From an uncultured Clostridia bacterium (GTDB lineage Bacteria > Bacillota > Clostridia > Christensenellales > Pumilibacteraceae), in the NCBI GenBank assembly GCA_947175335.1, contig CAMWMF010000016.1:1-40355 (forward strand): 40,355 bases of DNA, written 5' to 3'. Under the pieces are notes generated by a model. That model was not told the origin of the DNA, did not search any database, and saw only the letters and a list, made by a program, of their open reading frames with translations. The translations under genes were made by a program, and so were the position numbers. Positions 24,633 to 33,700 of the stretch are shown here, in pieces (positions within the stretch are counted from its first letter, which is position 1; each line of letters starts with the position of its first letter).

Positions 24633-25190
24633 ATGCGCTTAAAAAACAATCGCTTTGCTGTATATAATATCATTATAATATCGGTATATCTTGTTTTGCT
24701 GACCGCTTTGATTTTATGCATCTGCCTAATATCACCTGCTAACCAATTAAAAACAAAAACAGGTACCGTCAGCAAATACACTGACAATAAAGCTGACGAC
24801 TTTTTAAGCATAATAACCGCTGCAAAGCCGTACTTTAACGTTCAATTTACAGACGGCACATCATATGCGGCAAGCGGTTCGTACTATGACGACATTGACA
24901 AAACTCTGTTTTCCGAGCTTTCCGTCGGCGACACATTAACTGTAATATACGCAGAAACAGACTTCGGAAATACCCATCCGATATACGGCATTAAATACAA
25001 CAACAAGACATATTTAAGTTCCGACGCCGTTGTTACGAATTCCGCAAACGACCGAAAAATTACTGTGATTGTATGCCCTATCCTAATAGCAGTTATAACG
25101 GTAACGGCGGGCGTCTTGATGTTTTTGAACTACAAAAAGAACAAAACCGAAAACAATAAATCCGACGACCAATTAGAGCGGTTATTTTAA
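24633..25190 (+). CDS. Unknown membrane protein with one extracellular domain
   Basis: 185 residues. A membrane helix at about 10-33 is followed by an approximately 105-residue domain (VSKYTDN..., FNVQFTDGTSYAASGSY, LSVGDTLTVIYAE), a second helix at about 143-165, and a short charged tail. The layout helix-beta domain-helix and the phrase VGDTLTVIY resemble the DUF3592 type, but the match is not strong enough for a name. GAGGTGG precedes the ATG. It converges on rnpB; no terminator of its own was found beyond the rnpB stem. Confidence 0.72.
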   Translation: MRLKNNRFAVYNIIIISVYLVLLTALILCICLISPANQLKTKTGTVSKYTDNKADDFLSIITAAKPYFNVQFTDGTSYAASGSYYDDIDKTLFSELSVGDTLTVIYAETDFGNTHPIYGIKYNNKTYLSSDAVVTNSANDRKITVIVCPILIAVITVTAGVLMFLNYKKNKTENNKSDDQLERLF

Positions 25191-25207
25191 TATCAATATT
25201 TTATCGC

Positions 25208-25242
25208 ATAAAAAATGTCCATAGACTGTTTTGTCTATGGAC
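25208..25242 (-). terminator. Intrinsic terminator of rnpB
   Basis: On the minus strand GTCCATAGAC (25242-25233) pairs perfectly with GTCTATGGAC (25226-25217) over a six-base loop, followed by A and six T. Confidence 0.92.
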
Positions 25243-25243
25243 G

Positions 25244-25554
25244 TGAGTATGACCCGTAAGCCGAATTCTGTTATGACGGTTATCTATCTTGCCGATACGT
25301 TGCCGTAACGGTCGAGCGATTGTAAAGGACGGCGGACAACCTTAACCCTTTGTCTTGCACCGAACGGGGTTTACACGGCTCAAAACGTTACCGTTTTGAC
25401 GGTGAGCTCTTACCTCGCCTTTTCAACCTTACCCTTGCTGGCGGTAATTTTCTGTTGCACTTTCCTTGAAGTCGCCTTCACCGGTAGTTAGCCGGCGTTC
25501 TGTCCTGCGGTGTTCGGACTTTCCTCGTTAAAAACGCAACCGTCCGGTCATCTC
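25244..25554 (-). ncRNA. rnpB: RNase P RNA (catalytic subunit), bacterial type
   Basis: Ribozyme that removes tRNA 5' leaders, with the RnpA protein. The minus strand shows the universal blocks: GAGGAAAGTCCGAACACC near the 5' end (25510-25527), ACAGAAAATTACCGCC in the middle, and ATAACAGAATTCGGCTTACG near the 3' end. The ends pair as helix P1: GAGATGACC at 25554-25546 with GGTCAT-A-CTC at 25254-25245. Length of about 311 bases is normal. The type A or B architecture was not resolved by hand. It has its own promoter and terminator. Confidence 0.95.
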
Positions 25555-25560
25555 AAAATT

Positions 25561-25589
25561 ATTGTAGCATTTTTTTGCAGCAAAAGCAA
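25561..25589 (-). promoter_or_regulatory. Promoter of rnpB
   Basis: TTGCTT (25589-25584), 17 bases, TACAAT (25566-25561). The predicted start, seven bases on at 25554, is exactly the first base of helix P1. The promoter lies within 15 bp after the BspA-like gene's stop. Confidence 0.88.
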
Positions 25590-25603
25590 GCCTTTTACGC
25601 CGC

Positions 25604-27292
25604 TTACTCGTCACTTTGCACCTGCCAAATAACGGGTGTTTTGCCGTCGTCGGCGTAATGCCAATAGTTGCCGCCGTCGTCGGGAAGGTTTTGTTTATCC
25701 TGCACGTAAAAATAGAACGTTATACGTGAGATACTTTGTCCTTTATATAATTCCGCGTAATTATACTTATTTTCTTCTGGCGCACAAGTTATATAAATAC
25801 TTTTTTTGCCGTTTAAAGGTAATTGCGGAACGGTGGCGGCAAGCGTAGGCGACATTATTATTTGCGTAGTCTTGCTATTAGACATTCTCCCTAACTCCGT
25901 AACGGATTCGGGTATGCGCAATACTCCCAAGTTATTGTAACCCAAAGCATTATCGCCTATTTTTTTAAGCTGGGGCGGCAGTTCCAAACTCGATAAAGCG
26001 TTACAACCGACAAACGCATAATCACCTATTTCGGTGACGCCGTCGGGTATGGAAATGCTTTCCAGCGCGGAGCAGCTTTGAAATGCATAATTCGGTATAC
26101 ACTTTAAGTCCGCCGGAAGCCTGATAGATTTTAAACCTTTAAAATAAGCAAATGCGCCCTCGCCCAACGTTATGCCGTCGGGTACGGTCAACGTAATATC
26201 TTCAGCCCTCAAGTCACGAAACACGTCGCCCGAAACGTGTTTCGCTTCATTTGGGATAGCAAGCGTCGAACCGTTTGGAACAGAGCCGTTAAAGCCACAG
26301 ATATAACCCTGTACCATGACTATTCCATCAGGTTGGTTTTGAAGCCATTTAGTTCCGCGCACAACCGAACGCCCGAAAAATTCTATATTTTTGGGGAAAT
26401 TAATACGGACTAACGATAAACAATTTTGAAAAATTCCGCTTTCCAAACGGGTAACGCCATCCGGTATGGTTATTTCCGTAATCGGGCAATTTTCAAACGC
26501 ATTCTCTCCGATGTGCGTCAAGCCGCTCGGTAAAGTCAAACTATCAAGCTTAACGCAACGCGTAAAAGCTTCCGAAGACAATTCTCGTAACGACGACGAA
26601 AGTATTACCTTTTTAAGTTTTTTACATTGATAAAAAGCTTTTTCGCCTATCGATACAACGCTATCGGGTATTTGCACTTCGGTCAGCGCACTGCAACAAG
26701 TAAACGCTTCGGCGCCGATTTCTTCCAACGTATTCGGCAAGCGTACACCCGTAGTCAACACATTTTCAACAGGCTCAATCTGCGGAATAGTAACCATACC
26801 CTCTTTCCAAAACCCATTCTTTGCGATTTTCTTTACCGGCAAGCCGTTATAATAATCGGGTATTACAATGCGTCCTATTAAATTTGCATTGCCACGCGAC
26901 ACCTCGTAGCCACTGCCGTCATCCAACAGAGTATATGACAAATTGGGCGTAGGTACCACATACGTATAATTATATTCTGCCGCATCCGAATCGGAATAAC
27001 GTTCGCCGTCACCAATGGCAATTACACTCAACTCGTATTCCTTGTTCTTTTCCGTAAGCTTTGACAAACTAAACCGTGCTTCATCGACCGTATGCTCCTC
27101 GTCATCTACATACACAGCATACGTTTCGGCGTGCTTAACCTCGTCCCACACAAGCGCGCCGTCTTCCACCCGCAGGTTTTGCGGTGTAGCAAGACGTTCG
27201 CAGTTGGTATCGTGCGAACAAGCGCCGAGCATAAGCCCAATGGTCGCTATTACGACACATAACAATATTTTGATTATTTTGCTTCTTTTCAT
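25604..27292 (-). CDS. BspA-like leucine-rich-repeat surface lipoprotein
   Basis: 562 residues. A basic, hydrophobic signal peptide ends in lipobox LGAC (22-25), so C25 would be lipidated and the protein anchored outside the membrane. Residues about 35-115 form a fibronectin-III-like domain (TPQNLRVEDGALVWDEVKHA, YAVYVDDEEH). From about 120 to 500 there are repeated LRR_5/BspA units with the pattern IPDGVTEIGDYAFVGCNAL. Such proteins serve adhesion or host contact in gut and oral bacteria; here that is inference. AAGGAG lies eight bases before the ATG. The leader carries a large hairpin directly behind a consensus promoter. No neighbour shares its function. Confidence 0.92.
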   Translation of the reverse strand: MKRSKIIKILLCVVIATIGLMLGACSHDTNCERLATPQNLRVEDGALVWDEVKHAETYAVYVDDEEHTVDEARFSLSKLTEKNKEYELSVIAIGDGERYSDSDAAEYNYTYVVPTPNLSYTLLDDGSGYEVSRGNANLIGRIVIPDYYNGLPVKKIAKNGFWKEGMVTIPQIEPVENVLTTGVRLPNTLEEIGAEAFTCCSALTEVQIPDSVVSIGEKAFYQCKKLKKVILSSSLRELSSEAFTRCVKLDSLTLPSGLTHIGENAFENCPITEITIPDGVTRLESGIFQNCLSLVRINFPKNIEFFGRSVVRGTKWLQNQPDGIVMVQGYICGFNGSVPNGSTLAIPNEAKHVSGDVFRDLRAEDITLTVPDGITLGEGAFAYFKGLKSIRLPADLKCIPNYAFQSCSALESISIPDGVTEIGDYAFVGCNALSSLELPPQLKKIGDNALGYNNLGVLRIPESVTELGRMSNSKTTQIIMSPTLAATVPQLPLNGKKSIYITCAPEENKYNYAELYKGQSISRITFYFYVQDKQNLPDDGGNYWHYADDGKTPVIWQVQSDE

Positions 27293-27314
27293 AAACGGTG
27301 CTCCTTATAAAAAT

Positions 27315-27358
27315 AAACAACAAAGGCGCTGAAAAACCTTTCAACGCCTTTGTTGTTT
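27315..27358 (-). promoter_or_regulatory. Terminator-like hairpin at the 5' end of the BspA-like mRNA
   Basis: Perfect 14-bp arms AAACAACAAAGGCG (27358-27345) and CGCCTTTGTTGTTT (27328-27315), with a further small stem in the loop, then ATTTTTAT and at once the AAGGAG of the lipoprotein gene. The arm begins at the predicted transcription start, so the RNA would start inside the hairpin. Confidence 0.75.
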
Positions 27359-27363
27359 GTGTA

Positions 27364-27392
27364 ATTATAACAAACATGATTTGTAGTGTCAA
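27364..27392 (-). promoter_or_regulatory. Perfect consensus sigma-A promoter before the BspA-like gene
   Basis: TTGACA (27392-27387), 17 bases, TATAAT (27369-27364): all 12 bases fit, the only fully consensus promoter found in this window. Confidence 0.92.
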
Positions 27393-27424
27393 GTGTTTTT
27401 ATTAAATTCTTAAACGTTTATCGA

Positions 27425-28612
27425 TTAATATTGTTTGGGCGGACGGCGAAGTATCGCCAATTCGGGCAGTCTTATGCCCAGTAATTTTACGCGCTTTGCA
27501 GGCACCTTTGCGTCCGTTATGCGCTCACCGTCCTCGTATTCCATAATTGGCACTTCTATTATTTTGTTTAAGTATTTATCGTCTGCGGACAGCACTTCCA
27601 AGCTTTCGCCCGTCTTGAACCGATTGCGCATTTCCACAACCGCGCCGTCCTTTTGGTCGCGCATTACTATGCCGCAAAACTCGTAATACTTTTGCGGGTT
27701 TTCGTCATGCACGGGCTGACCGTAATAGAAACCGGTATTGAATCCGCGATTTGGCGCCTTTGCCGTTTCATTTACGTACGCGTCTATCGGCTTTCCGCTT
27801 AAACTAGCGTCCAACGCTTTACGGTAGGCGTTTGTTATGCATGCCACGTAGTATTCGGATTTTACCCTGCCCTCTATCTTGAACGACGTAACGCCTGCGT
27901 CGTACACTTCCTTTAAGTGTTCTATCATGTTCAGGTCGTTGCCGCCGAATATGTACGTACCGTCGTCTTCCACAAACTCCAACGCTTCGTTGCTGCATTC
28001 GGGCTTGAACAGCATTCTGCACGCCTGATTGCATTCGCCGCGGTTTGCAGACCGTCCCGTCAAATAGTTTGACAGCAAGCACCGACCCGAATACGACACG
28101 CACATTGCGCCATGCACAAACGCTTCCAATTCTACGCTGTCGGGCAATGCGTCGCGTATCATTCGTATTTGGGTCAAATTCAATTCACGCGCAAGCACTA
28201 TTCGCTTAACGCCCATATCGGCGTACATACGCGCCGCCCTGCTATTTGTCACATTCGCTTGCGTTGACACGTGCACGGGCACGTTGGGGTGTTTTTTCAG
28301 CAAGTGGTTTATAAGCCCCAAATCGGACACTATAAGGCCGTCTACGTGCAAGCTTTTTAAATAGTCCACATATTCGTCCACGCCGTCGAAGTCGCTGTCG
28401 TTGGGAAAAATATTTAGCGTGACGTAAAACTTTTTGCGCCTGCTGTGAGTGGCAAGCGACGCGGCTTTAAGATCGTCGTAATCGAAGTTTTTGCACGCGG
28501 CGCGCATACCCAGCGATTTGCCCGCCAAGTACACCGCGTCCGCGCCGTATTCGAGCGCGACGTCCAGTCTTTTCATATCGCCCGCAGGGGCTAACAATTC
28601 GGGTTTTATCAT
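27425..28612 (-). CDS. U32 family protein, tRNA 5-hydroxyuridine formation type (TrhP-like)
   Basis: Classified as peptidase U32; members TrhP in E. coli and B. subtilis are needed for 5-hydroxyuridine at tRNA position 34, with prephenate as donor. 395 residues. The N-terminal barrel starts with PELLAPAGDMKRLDVALEYGADAVYL. The U32 signature lies near 160-200: ELEAFVHGAMCVSYSGRC, LSNYLTGRSANRGEC and CNQACR, with the conserved cysteines. A C-terminal beta domain runs from about 315 on. The ATG is one base after the RNase J stop, so both are one transcript. RlhA-type (23S rRNA) members are longer, so the tRNA role is more likely, not proven. Confidence 0.9.
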   Translation of the reverse strand: MIKPELLAPAGDMKRLDVALEYGADAVYLAGKSLGMRAACKNFDYDDLKAASLATHSRRKKFYVTLNIFPNDSDFDGVDEYVDYLKSLHVDGLIVSDLGLINHLLKKHPNVPVHVSTQANVTNSRAARMYADMGVKRIVLARELNLTQIRMIRDALPDSVELEAFVHGAMCVSYSGRCLLSNYLTGRSANRGECNQACRMLFKPECSNEALEFVEDDGTYIFGGNDLNMIEHLKEVYDAGVTSFKIEGRVKSEYYVACITNAYRKALDASLSGKPIDAYVNETAKAPNRGFNTGFYYGQPVHDENPQKYYEFCGIVMRDQKDGAVVEMRNRFKTGESLEVLSADDKYLNKIIEVPIMEYEDGERITDAKVPAKRVKLLGIRLPELAILRRPPKQY

Positions 28613-28613
28613 A

Positions 28614-30290
28614 CTAACAATCTATAACCATAGGTAAAATCATCGGGCTGCGGCGGGTTTGCTTGAATATATAGTTTTTCAATTCTTTGCGTATAGTGTT
28701 GTTGAGCGTGTTCCTATCGCACTCCCTCAAATCCAAGCCCGAAAGCAAGCGCGCCACACAGTCGCGGCATGCGTCGAAAAAGTCGTCGCCGCCGTCCTTG
28801 TCGTACGCGAATCCGCGCGATGTTATATCGATAGCCGACACCGTGCCCGAAAGCTCGTCAATACAGATAACGGCTATAAGCAGTCCGTCCTCCGCCAAAT
28901 GCTTTCTGTCGCGCAGCACCGAGCTGTCGGTATCGCCAACGCCCAAGCCGTCGACCAAAAGACTGCCCGCCGCGACCTGCTCGCCTATCTTGAACGTCTT
29001 ATGCGACACGTACACGCAGTCGCCTATATCGGTAATTATTATGTGCGATGGCATTTCGCCCATTGCAACTGCAAGCTCGGCGTGCTTTTGCAAGTGCCTA
29101 TGCTCGCCATGCACGGGAATAAAGTATTGCGGCTTTAACAGTGCGTGCATAAGCGACAGCTCGTCACGGCAAGCGTGGCCGGAAACGTGAAGCTCCGCCA
29201 AGCTCTCATAGATGACGCGCGCACCGTGGCGGTAAATATTGTTTATAACCGAATACACCATACGCTCGTTACCCGGTATGGGATGCGCGGAAAGTATTAC
29301 GGTGTCGTTATATCCAAGCTTGACTTTGGAGAACTCGTCCGACGCCATTCTTGTTAGCGCGCTCATAGGCTCACCCTGGCTACCGGTCGTGAGTATTACC
29401 AAGTCCTTGTCGTCTACGTTTTTTACCTTTTCTATATCGATAATCTGCGAGCGGTCCATTTTAAGCTCGCCTATACGCGCCGCGCATTCGGCAACGTTTA
29501 TCATAGACCGACCGCTGAACGCAACCTTGCGCCCGAACTCCGCCGCTAAGTCTATAATCTGCTGCAAGCGGTGTATATTGGACGCGAAAGTTGCTATTAT
29601 CAAGCGCCTATCCTTGTTCTCGTTGAATATATTGCGCATTGATCTGCCAACCGTCGCTTCGCTCATAGACGATCCGGGACGCTCGACGTTGGTGCTTTCG
29701 CAAAGCAGCAACAGCACGCCCTGCCTGCCTATCTCCGCAATGCGTTGAAGGTCTATCATGTTTCCGTCTATCGGCGTAAAGTCCACCTTGAAGTCGCCGG
29801 TGTGGAAAACGGTGCCTACGGGCGTCGATATAGACAACGCGCACGATCCGGCTATCGAGTGCGAAACCTTGACAAACTCGACCTTAAACGCGCGGCCGAG
29901 CGCAATTGTATTGCCCGGTTGAACTACGTTAAGCTTGGCGTTGTCAATACGCATTTCTCTGAGCTTATTCTCTATAAGCGCAAGCGTCAGTCTTGTGCCG
30001 AATACAGGAACGTTACATTCCTTTAAGAAGTACGGAACCGAACCGATATGGTCTTCATGACCATGCGTTATAACGATGCCGCGAATCTTGTCCTTATTCA
30101 GCATTAAGTACGCGGGGTCCGGTATAATCAAGTCCACACCCGGAGTGTCCGACGTGGGAAAAGTAGAACCGCAATCAATGATGATAATATCCTCACCGAA
30201 TTCGAGTGCGGTCATGTTCTTGCCGATTTCGCCTACTCCGCCCAAAAAGATAACTTTGAGCATAGGCTCGACGAATTTTTTTTGTTGCAA
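28614..30290 (-). CDS. rnj: Ribonuclease J
   Basis: Beta-CASP metallo-beta-lactamase RNase with 5'-3' exonuclease and endonuclease activity, central to mRNA decay and rRNA maturation in Bacillota. 558 residues. LKVIFLGGVGEIGKNM starts the fold. THGHEDH at 75-81 binds two zinc ions. HTGDFKVDFTP, the beta-CASP domain with VILTTGSQGEP and SAHPIPGNE, and FIPVHGEHRHL follow, then the C-terminal domain to KNYIFKQTRRSPMILP. The start is TTG at 30290, seven bases after GGAGG; the next Met (residue 10) has no such site. It is led by two tandem promoters and a long 5' region. Confidence 0.95.
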   Translation of the reverse strand: MQQKKFVEPMLKVIFLGGVGEIGKNMTALEFGEDIIIIDCGSTFPTSDTPGVDLIIPDPAYLMLNKDKIRGIVITHGHEDHIGSVPYFLKECNVPVFGTRLTLALIENKLREMRIDNAKLNVVQPGNTIALGRAFKVEFVKVSHSIAGSCALSISTPVGTVFHTGDFKVDFTPIDGNMIDLQRIAEIGRQGVLLLLCESTNVERPGSSMSEATVGRSMRNIFNENKDRRLIIATFASNIHRLQQIIDLAAEFGRKVAFSGRSMINVAECAARIGELKMDRSQIIDIEKVKNVDDKDLVILTTGSQGEPMSALTRMASDEFSKVKLGYNDTVILSAHPIPGNERMVYSVINNIYRHGARVIYESLAELHVSGHACRDELSLMHALLKPQYFIPVHGEHRHLQKHAELAVAMGEMPSHIIITDIGDCVYVSHKTFKIGEQVAAGSLLVDGLGVGDTDSSVLRDRKHLAEDGLLIAVICIDELSGTVSAIDITSRGFAYDKDGGDDFFDACRDCVARLLSGLDLRECDRNTLNNTIRKELKNYIFKQTRRSPMILPMVIDC

Positions 30291-30312
30291 AATATTGCCT
30301 CCGTTATCAGTC

Positions 30313-30336
30313 CATTTATGGCTAACTGCATAAATG
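30313..30336 (-). promoter_or_regulatory. Hairpin in the RNase J leader
   Basis: CATTTATG and CATAAATG pair perfectly (8-bp arms, 8-base loop), about ten bases before the GGAGG of rnj. RNase J or RNase E genes are often self-controlled through their leaders in other bacteria; a role here is inference. Confidence 0.5.
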
Positions 30337-30369
30337 CGACATTTTTTTCATTTATTTAATCTATAAGTA

Positions 30370-30397
30370 ATTATATTTACTCGCACAAAAAAGACAA
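30370..30397 (-). promoter_or_regulatory. Proximal promoter of rnj
   Basis: TTGTCT (30397-30392), 16 bases, perfect TATAAT (30375-30370). It gives a leader of about 70 bases that includes the hairpin at 30313-30336. Confidence 0.65.
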
Positions 30398-30466
30398 TGC
30401 TCGTTTGTTGTCGAAATATTACCTAAATATTAAAATGCGTTATGCGATACCTCTCGCGTCTTTTTA

Positions 30467-30495
30467 ATTATAATCCTTTTTTAATTAAAACACAA
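30467..30495 (-). promoter_or_regulatory. Distal promoter of rnj
   Basis: TTGTGT (30495-30490), 17 bases, perfect TATAAT (30472-30467). It would give a leader of about 170 bases. Its -35 box lies nine bases from the hairpin end of repeat R3. Confidence 0.6.
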
Positions 30496-30503
30496 GTCTT
30501 TTA

Positions 30504-30625
30504 GCGCACTTCTTTTAAAAAAAAGAAGTGCGCAAGAAAACTTTTAGTGTCGTGTATTTGCTGATTTATTCGTTTTTTGCTACACCCAACTACTTATATG
30601 TCGTTAAAAATTACTCGACGCCACT
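30504..30625 (+). repeat. Interspersed repeat family R, copy R3 with hairpin
   Basis: 122 bp. It starts with a hairpin of perfect 13-bp arms GCGCACTTCTTTT / AAAAGAAGTGCGC (30504-30516, 30521-30533, loop AAAA), continues AAGAAAACTTTTAGTGT, TACACCCAAC and ends CGACGCCACT. It aligns over its whole length with R2 in inverse orientation. Together with the promoters and terminator it accounts for most of the 418-bp gap between rnj and the giant gene. Confidence 0.85.
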
Positions 30626-30661
30626 ATCACAATTTTATCTAATACTTAAATAGCATAACAC

Positions 30662-30693
30662 AAAGCCACTCTCAATAATTTGAGAGTGGCTTT
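30662..30693 (-). terminator. Terminator of the giant surface protein gene
   Basis: Perfect 14-bp arms (AAAGCCACTCTCAA / TTGAGAGTGGCTTT) with a four-base loop, 16 bases after the stop. The T-run behind it on the minus strand is short and broken (TGTGTT), so efficiency is uncertain. Confidence 0.75.
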
Positions 30694-30708
30694 AAGTCGG
30701 TTGTTACA

Positions 30709-33700
30709 TTACATATCGGAGTCGGTGGGAACGCCGTTATCGCCGCTAGGCGCGCCGGGGTTGAGTCCGATTGCTCCGGGATTAGGCGCCTCTCCGCCAG
30801 CACCGAGCATGAGCCCGGGATCGTTCTGGAAGTTCATAGTAGGCGGCAAATATCCGTACGATTGATAAGGCATAGCACCCATGCTTCCCGCACCCAAACG
30901 CATCATTTGCTCTTCCAATTCCATTTCGGAAATAAGTATGGCTTCCAGCTCCTCGCGTTTGCGTTTGCGACGTTTAAGCAACAAGATGATGAGGATGATA
31001 AGCGCAATCAGGGCCAAAATACCTATGCCTATGCCCCACCAAATAATCGGGTATTCCTCGTAGCTGATCATTATCTTATCCCAGAACGAAGGCTCCGGTC
31101 TATCGATATTTTTGACTTTGAAGGTAACCTTGGTGGTTTCGCCGGTAAGGTCCATAACGCCGACAGTAAGGTCACATTCGCCACGGCAGTTGAACGTAAC
31201 ATAAAGCTGCGTGCCGTCATCGCTTACTCGCACCGAGCAAATTGTGGGCGCCGATACGGAAATGGTCTTGCTGTCGAAAGTGAGCTTATCGCCCTTGGCA
31301 ATGTCCGGATCGCTAAACAGCATGTTGGGCGTGAGCATTACGGTGCCGTTGTTGTCCAAACCGTAGTCGCCCGTGCCGGTCATAAACAAGTAACCCTCGT
31401 CGCCATGGTTTTTAAAGTCATCCAAAAGCTTGGGTTCGCTATTCTTGCCGATGGTCGCGTTAAACGACATATTGACCGATTTAACGTTGGGATCGTCAAG
31501 TGCGTTCTTGTTCTTGAAGGTTACGTTGAACTTGATCAAATCGGCAACCTTGTCACTTACAAATACCCAGTCGTCGCCGTCCTTGCGTATAACTACGCCC
31601 GAAGCGGTCAAGTCGGTAATCACATAGTCGGCGCCGGGGTTGAATTCGCCCGGTTGTTCGGTTGCATGGTCCTTAATGCCGAAGGTGTCCTGAACGTTTT
31701 GGAACAACATTGTAGGATCGACCTTGGTAGGAAGACTGCGAATTGCCGTTATATCGTTAAGAGGCTTTTCGGCAATGTTGTAGCCGATTACAAATTTTAC
31801 TCTAAACTCCGCAACACCATAGGACGCGGTTTCGTTGCCCTCTATGATATCGGCAACCAAAACGCTTACCGATTGTTCGCCGTAATAACCCTTTTTGGGT
31901 ACAAACGAACATGTGGTGCCGGTATCCGATATCGCTATGTCGACAAGGTCGCCCGCGCTGTCGGCATCAAGCTCACAGTGCAAATTCTCAGATTCGGCAT
32001 TGTCGCTGTATACAGCCGATACGCCGACAATCTTGAGCTTGTCGTTGTTAAGGTCCATTACATAATCGTTGATGTCGATTACAATGGGGTCACCGTCCTT
32101 GGTGGAAGATCCGGTAACTACAAACGGCTTGTTGTCTACGTCCTTTAACATAGGCGGCGCGTTAAGGATATGGATCTTAACCGTAACCGTAAAGCCGTTT
32201 TCGGTCTTGGCAGGATCGCCGCTTCGGTCTATAATGCGCATTATTGCCGTTGCATCGTCTATTTCGCGATTGGCGGTATGCGCTTCGATACTGAATCCGA
32301 CAAAGTGGAACTGATCGTCGGGCATTACGTCGTTGCCGAATATAGGCGTAATCGTGGCAACATTGCCCGATTGCTTGTTAGACGTTACGCTAAGCGTTTT
32401 GCCGTGCATAAGATAAGTTTCCGAAGTGGCGCTATCCTTGCCGACCAAACGCATCGAATCGGTGTCCGTACGCATTCTCTTGTAGTCGGGGTCGGTAATC
32501 CACGTTTTTGCTTCATCCCTATCGACAAAGTAGAACGGAGCCAAAGTCTTGCCGGGAACCAAATACGCGTCGATAATGTACGAACGGGCTTGGCTGTCGT
32601 CTACGGAAAGCTGATAGTATCCGTTTTTGGGATCGGGCGTAACCTCGGTTATCTTGGAACGATCGATGTCGATGTTGGAGTTTTGAATCGTTATTTCCAC
32701 TTGCACCGTCGCAGACTTACCGCCGCGGTCCTTGCCGTAGATGATTACAGGCAACGATACCTCGTCAAGATAATTGCCGTTTGCGTCTTTCATGTCGACA
32801 CGTCTGTTGATAGTGATCTTGACGGAGTACGCCGGTATACCGTTGGCTTCCGCCCCGGTGTTGTTGACAGCAATAGTAAGCGCCTGCGGCTTATCCACTG
32901 CATCCACACCGCGCCAATCAAGTTGCTGCTCGGTAGCCGCCTGCATCGCCTTGGCGTAGTCGGGCGTAAGTACCTTGTCGGACACAAATCCGTCGTACAC
33001 TACGTAGTCGTTAATGTCGGAATCGGTAAACAACGAGCCAAACGGATCTTCTGCATCGTACAGCTTGAATATTGCACTGTCGCCAACCTTGCCGCTGAAT
33101 TGCAACACACCGGTATCGTCGTGCTCTTTGTCGACTGCAATAGGTGCGGAATCCTGAACGTTGACGTAGAATATGTCGCCGCAAACGGTGTCCACATCGG
33201 CAGGCAACACTGCACGCGATTCGCTTATGTACTTTTTAACCTGTACGTAGAGCGGAATATCGACGCCGTGGTTTGCCGAAATGGGTTTGAAGTGCAAAGA
33301 TACGCCGTCGTCGCCCACATCGAACATGAAGTAGCGTTGAAGGAAAAGCAACAGCGAACGATTGACGTTGGTCATAGATACGCCGTCGGAATAGAATCCG
33401 CCGATAAGGAAGTTGTTAAGTCCGATTTGCTTTTCGTTAAGGAAAGCGTTGTCGCGCAAAACGGTATCCGATTTTAGTGCAAGCACTTTTTTGTTGACAA
33501 CCGACGCATTGAGGTTGAACAGCGTGGAAATGTTTTCGAGCGAAACGGCCTCGAATTCGCTTTCGCTGTCGCCCACGTTGGTCATAAATGCGTAAATGCG
33601 CAGCTCGTAATTAAGGTTGGCCTTGTTTTTGACAACGTCGGGATCGTTAATCGGCTTTGCGCTTGTAGCGATTTGGTCGACGGAAGCCGGCATGTCGGGA

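Noticed and set aside
24620-24667. 15-codon frame beginning at the ATG six bases after the -10 box
   Set aside because: Overlaps the start of the 185-residue gene in another frame and has no ribosome binding site; mentioned only as support for cassette duplication.
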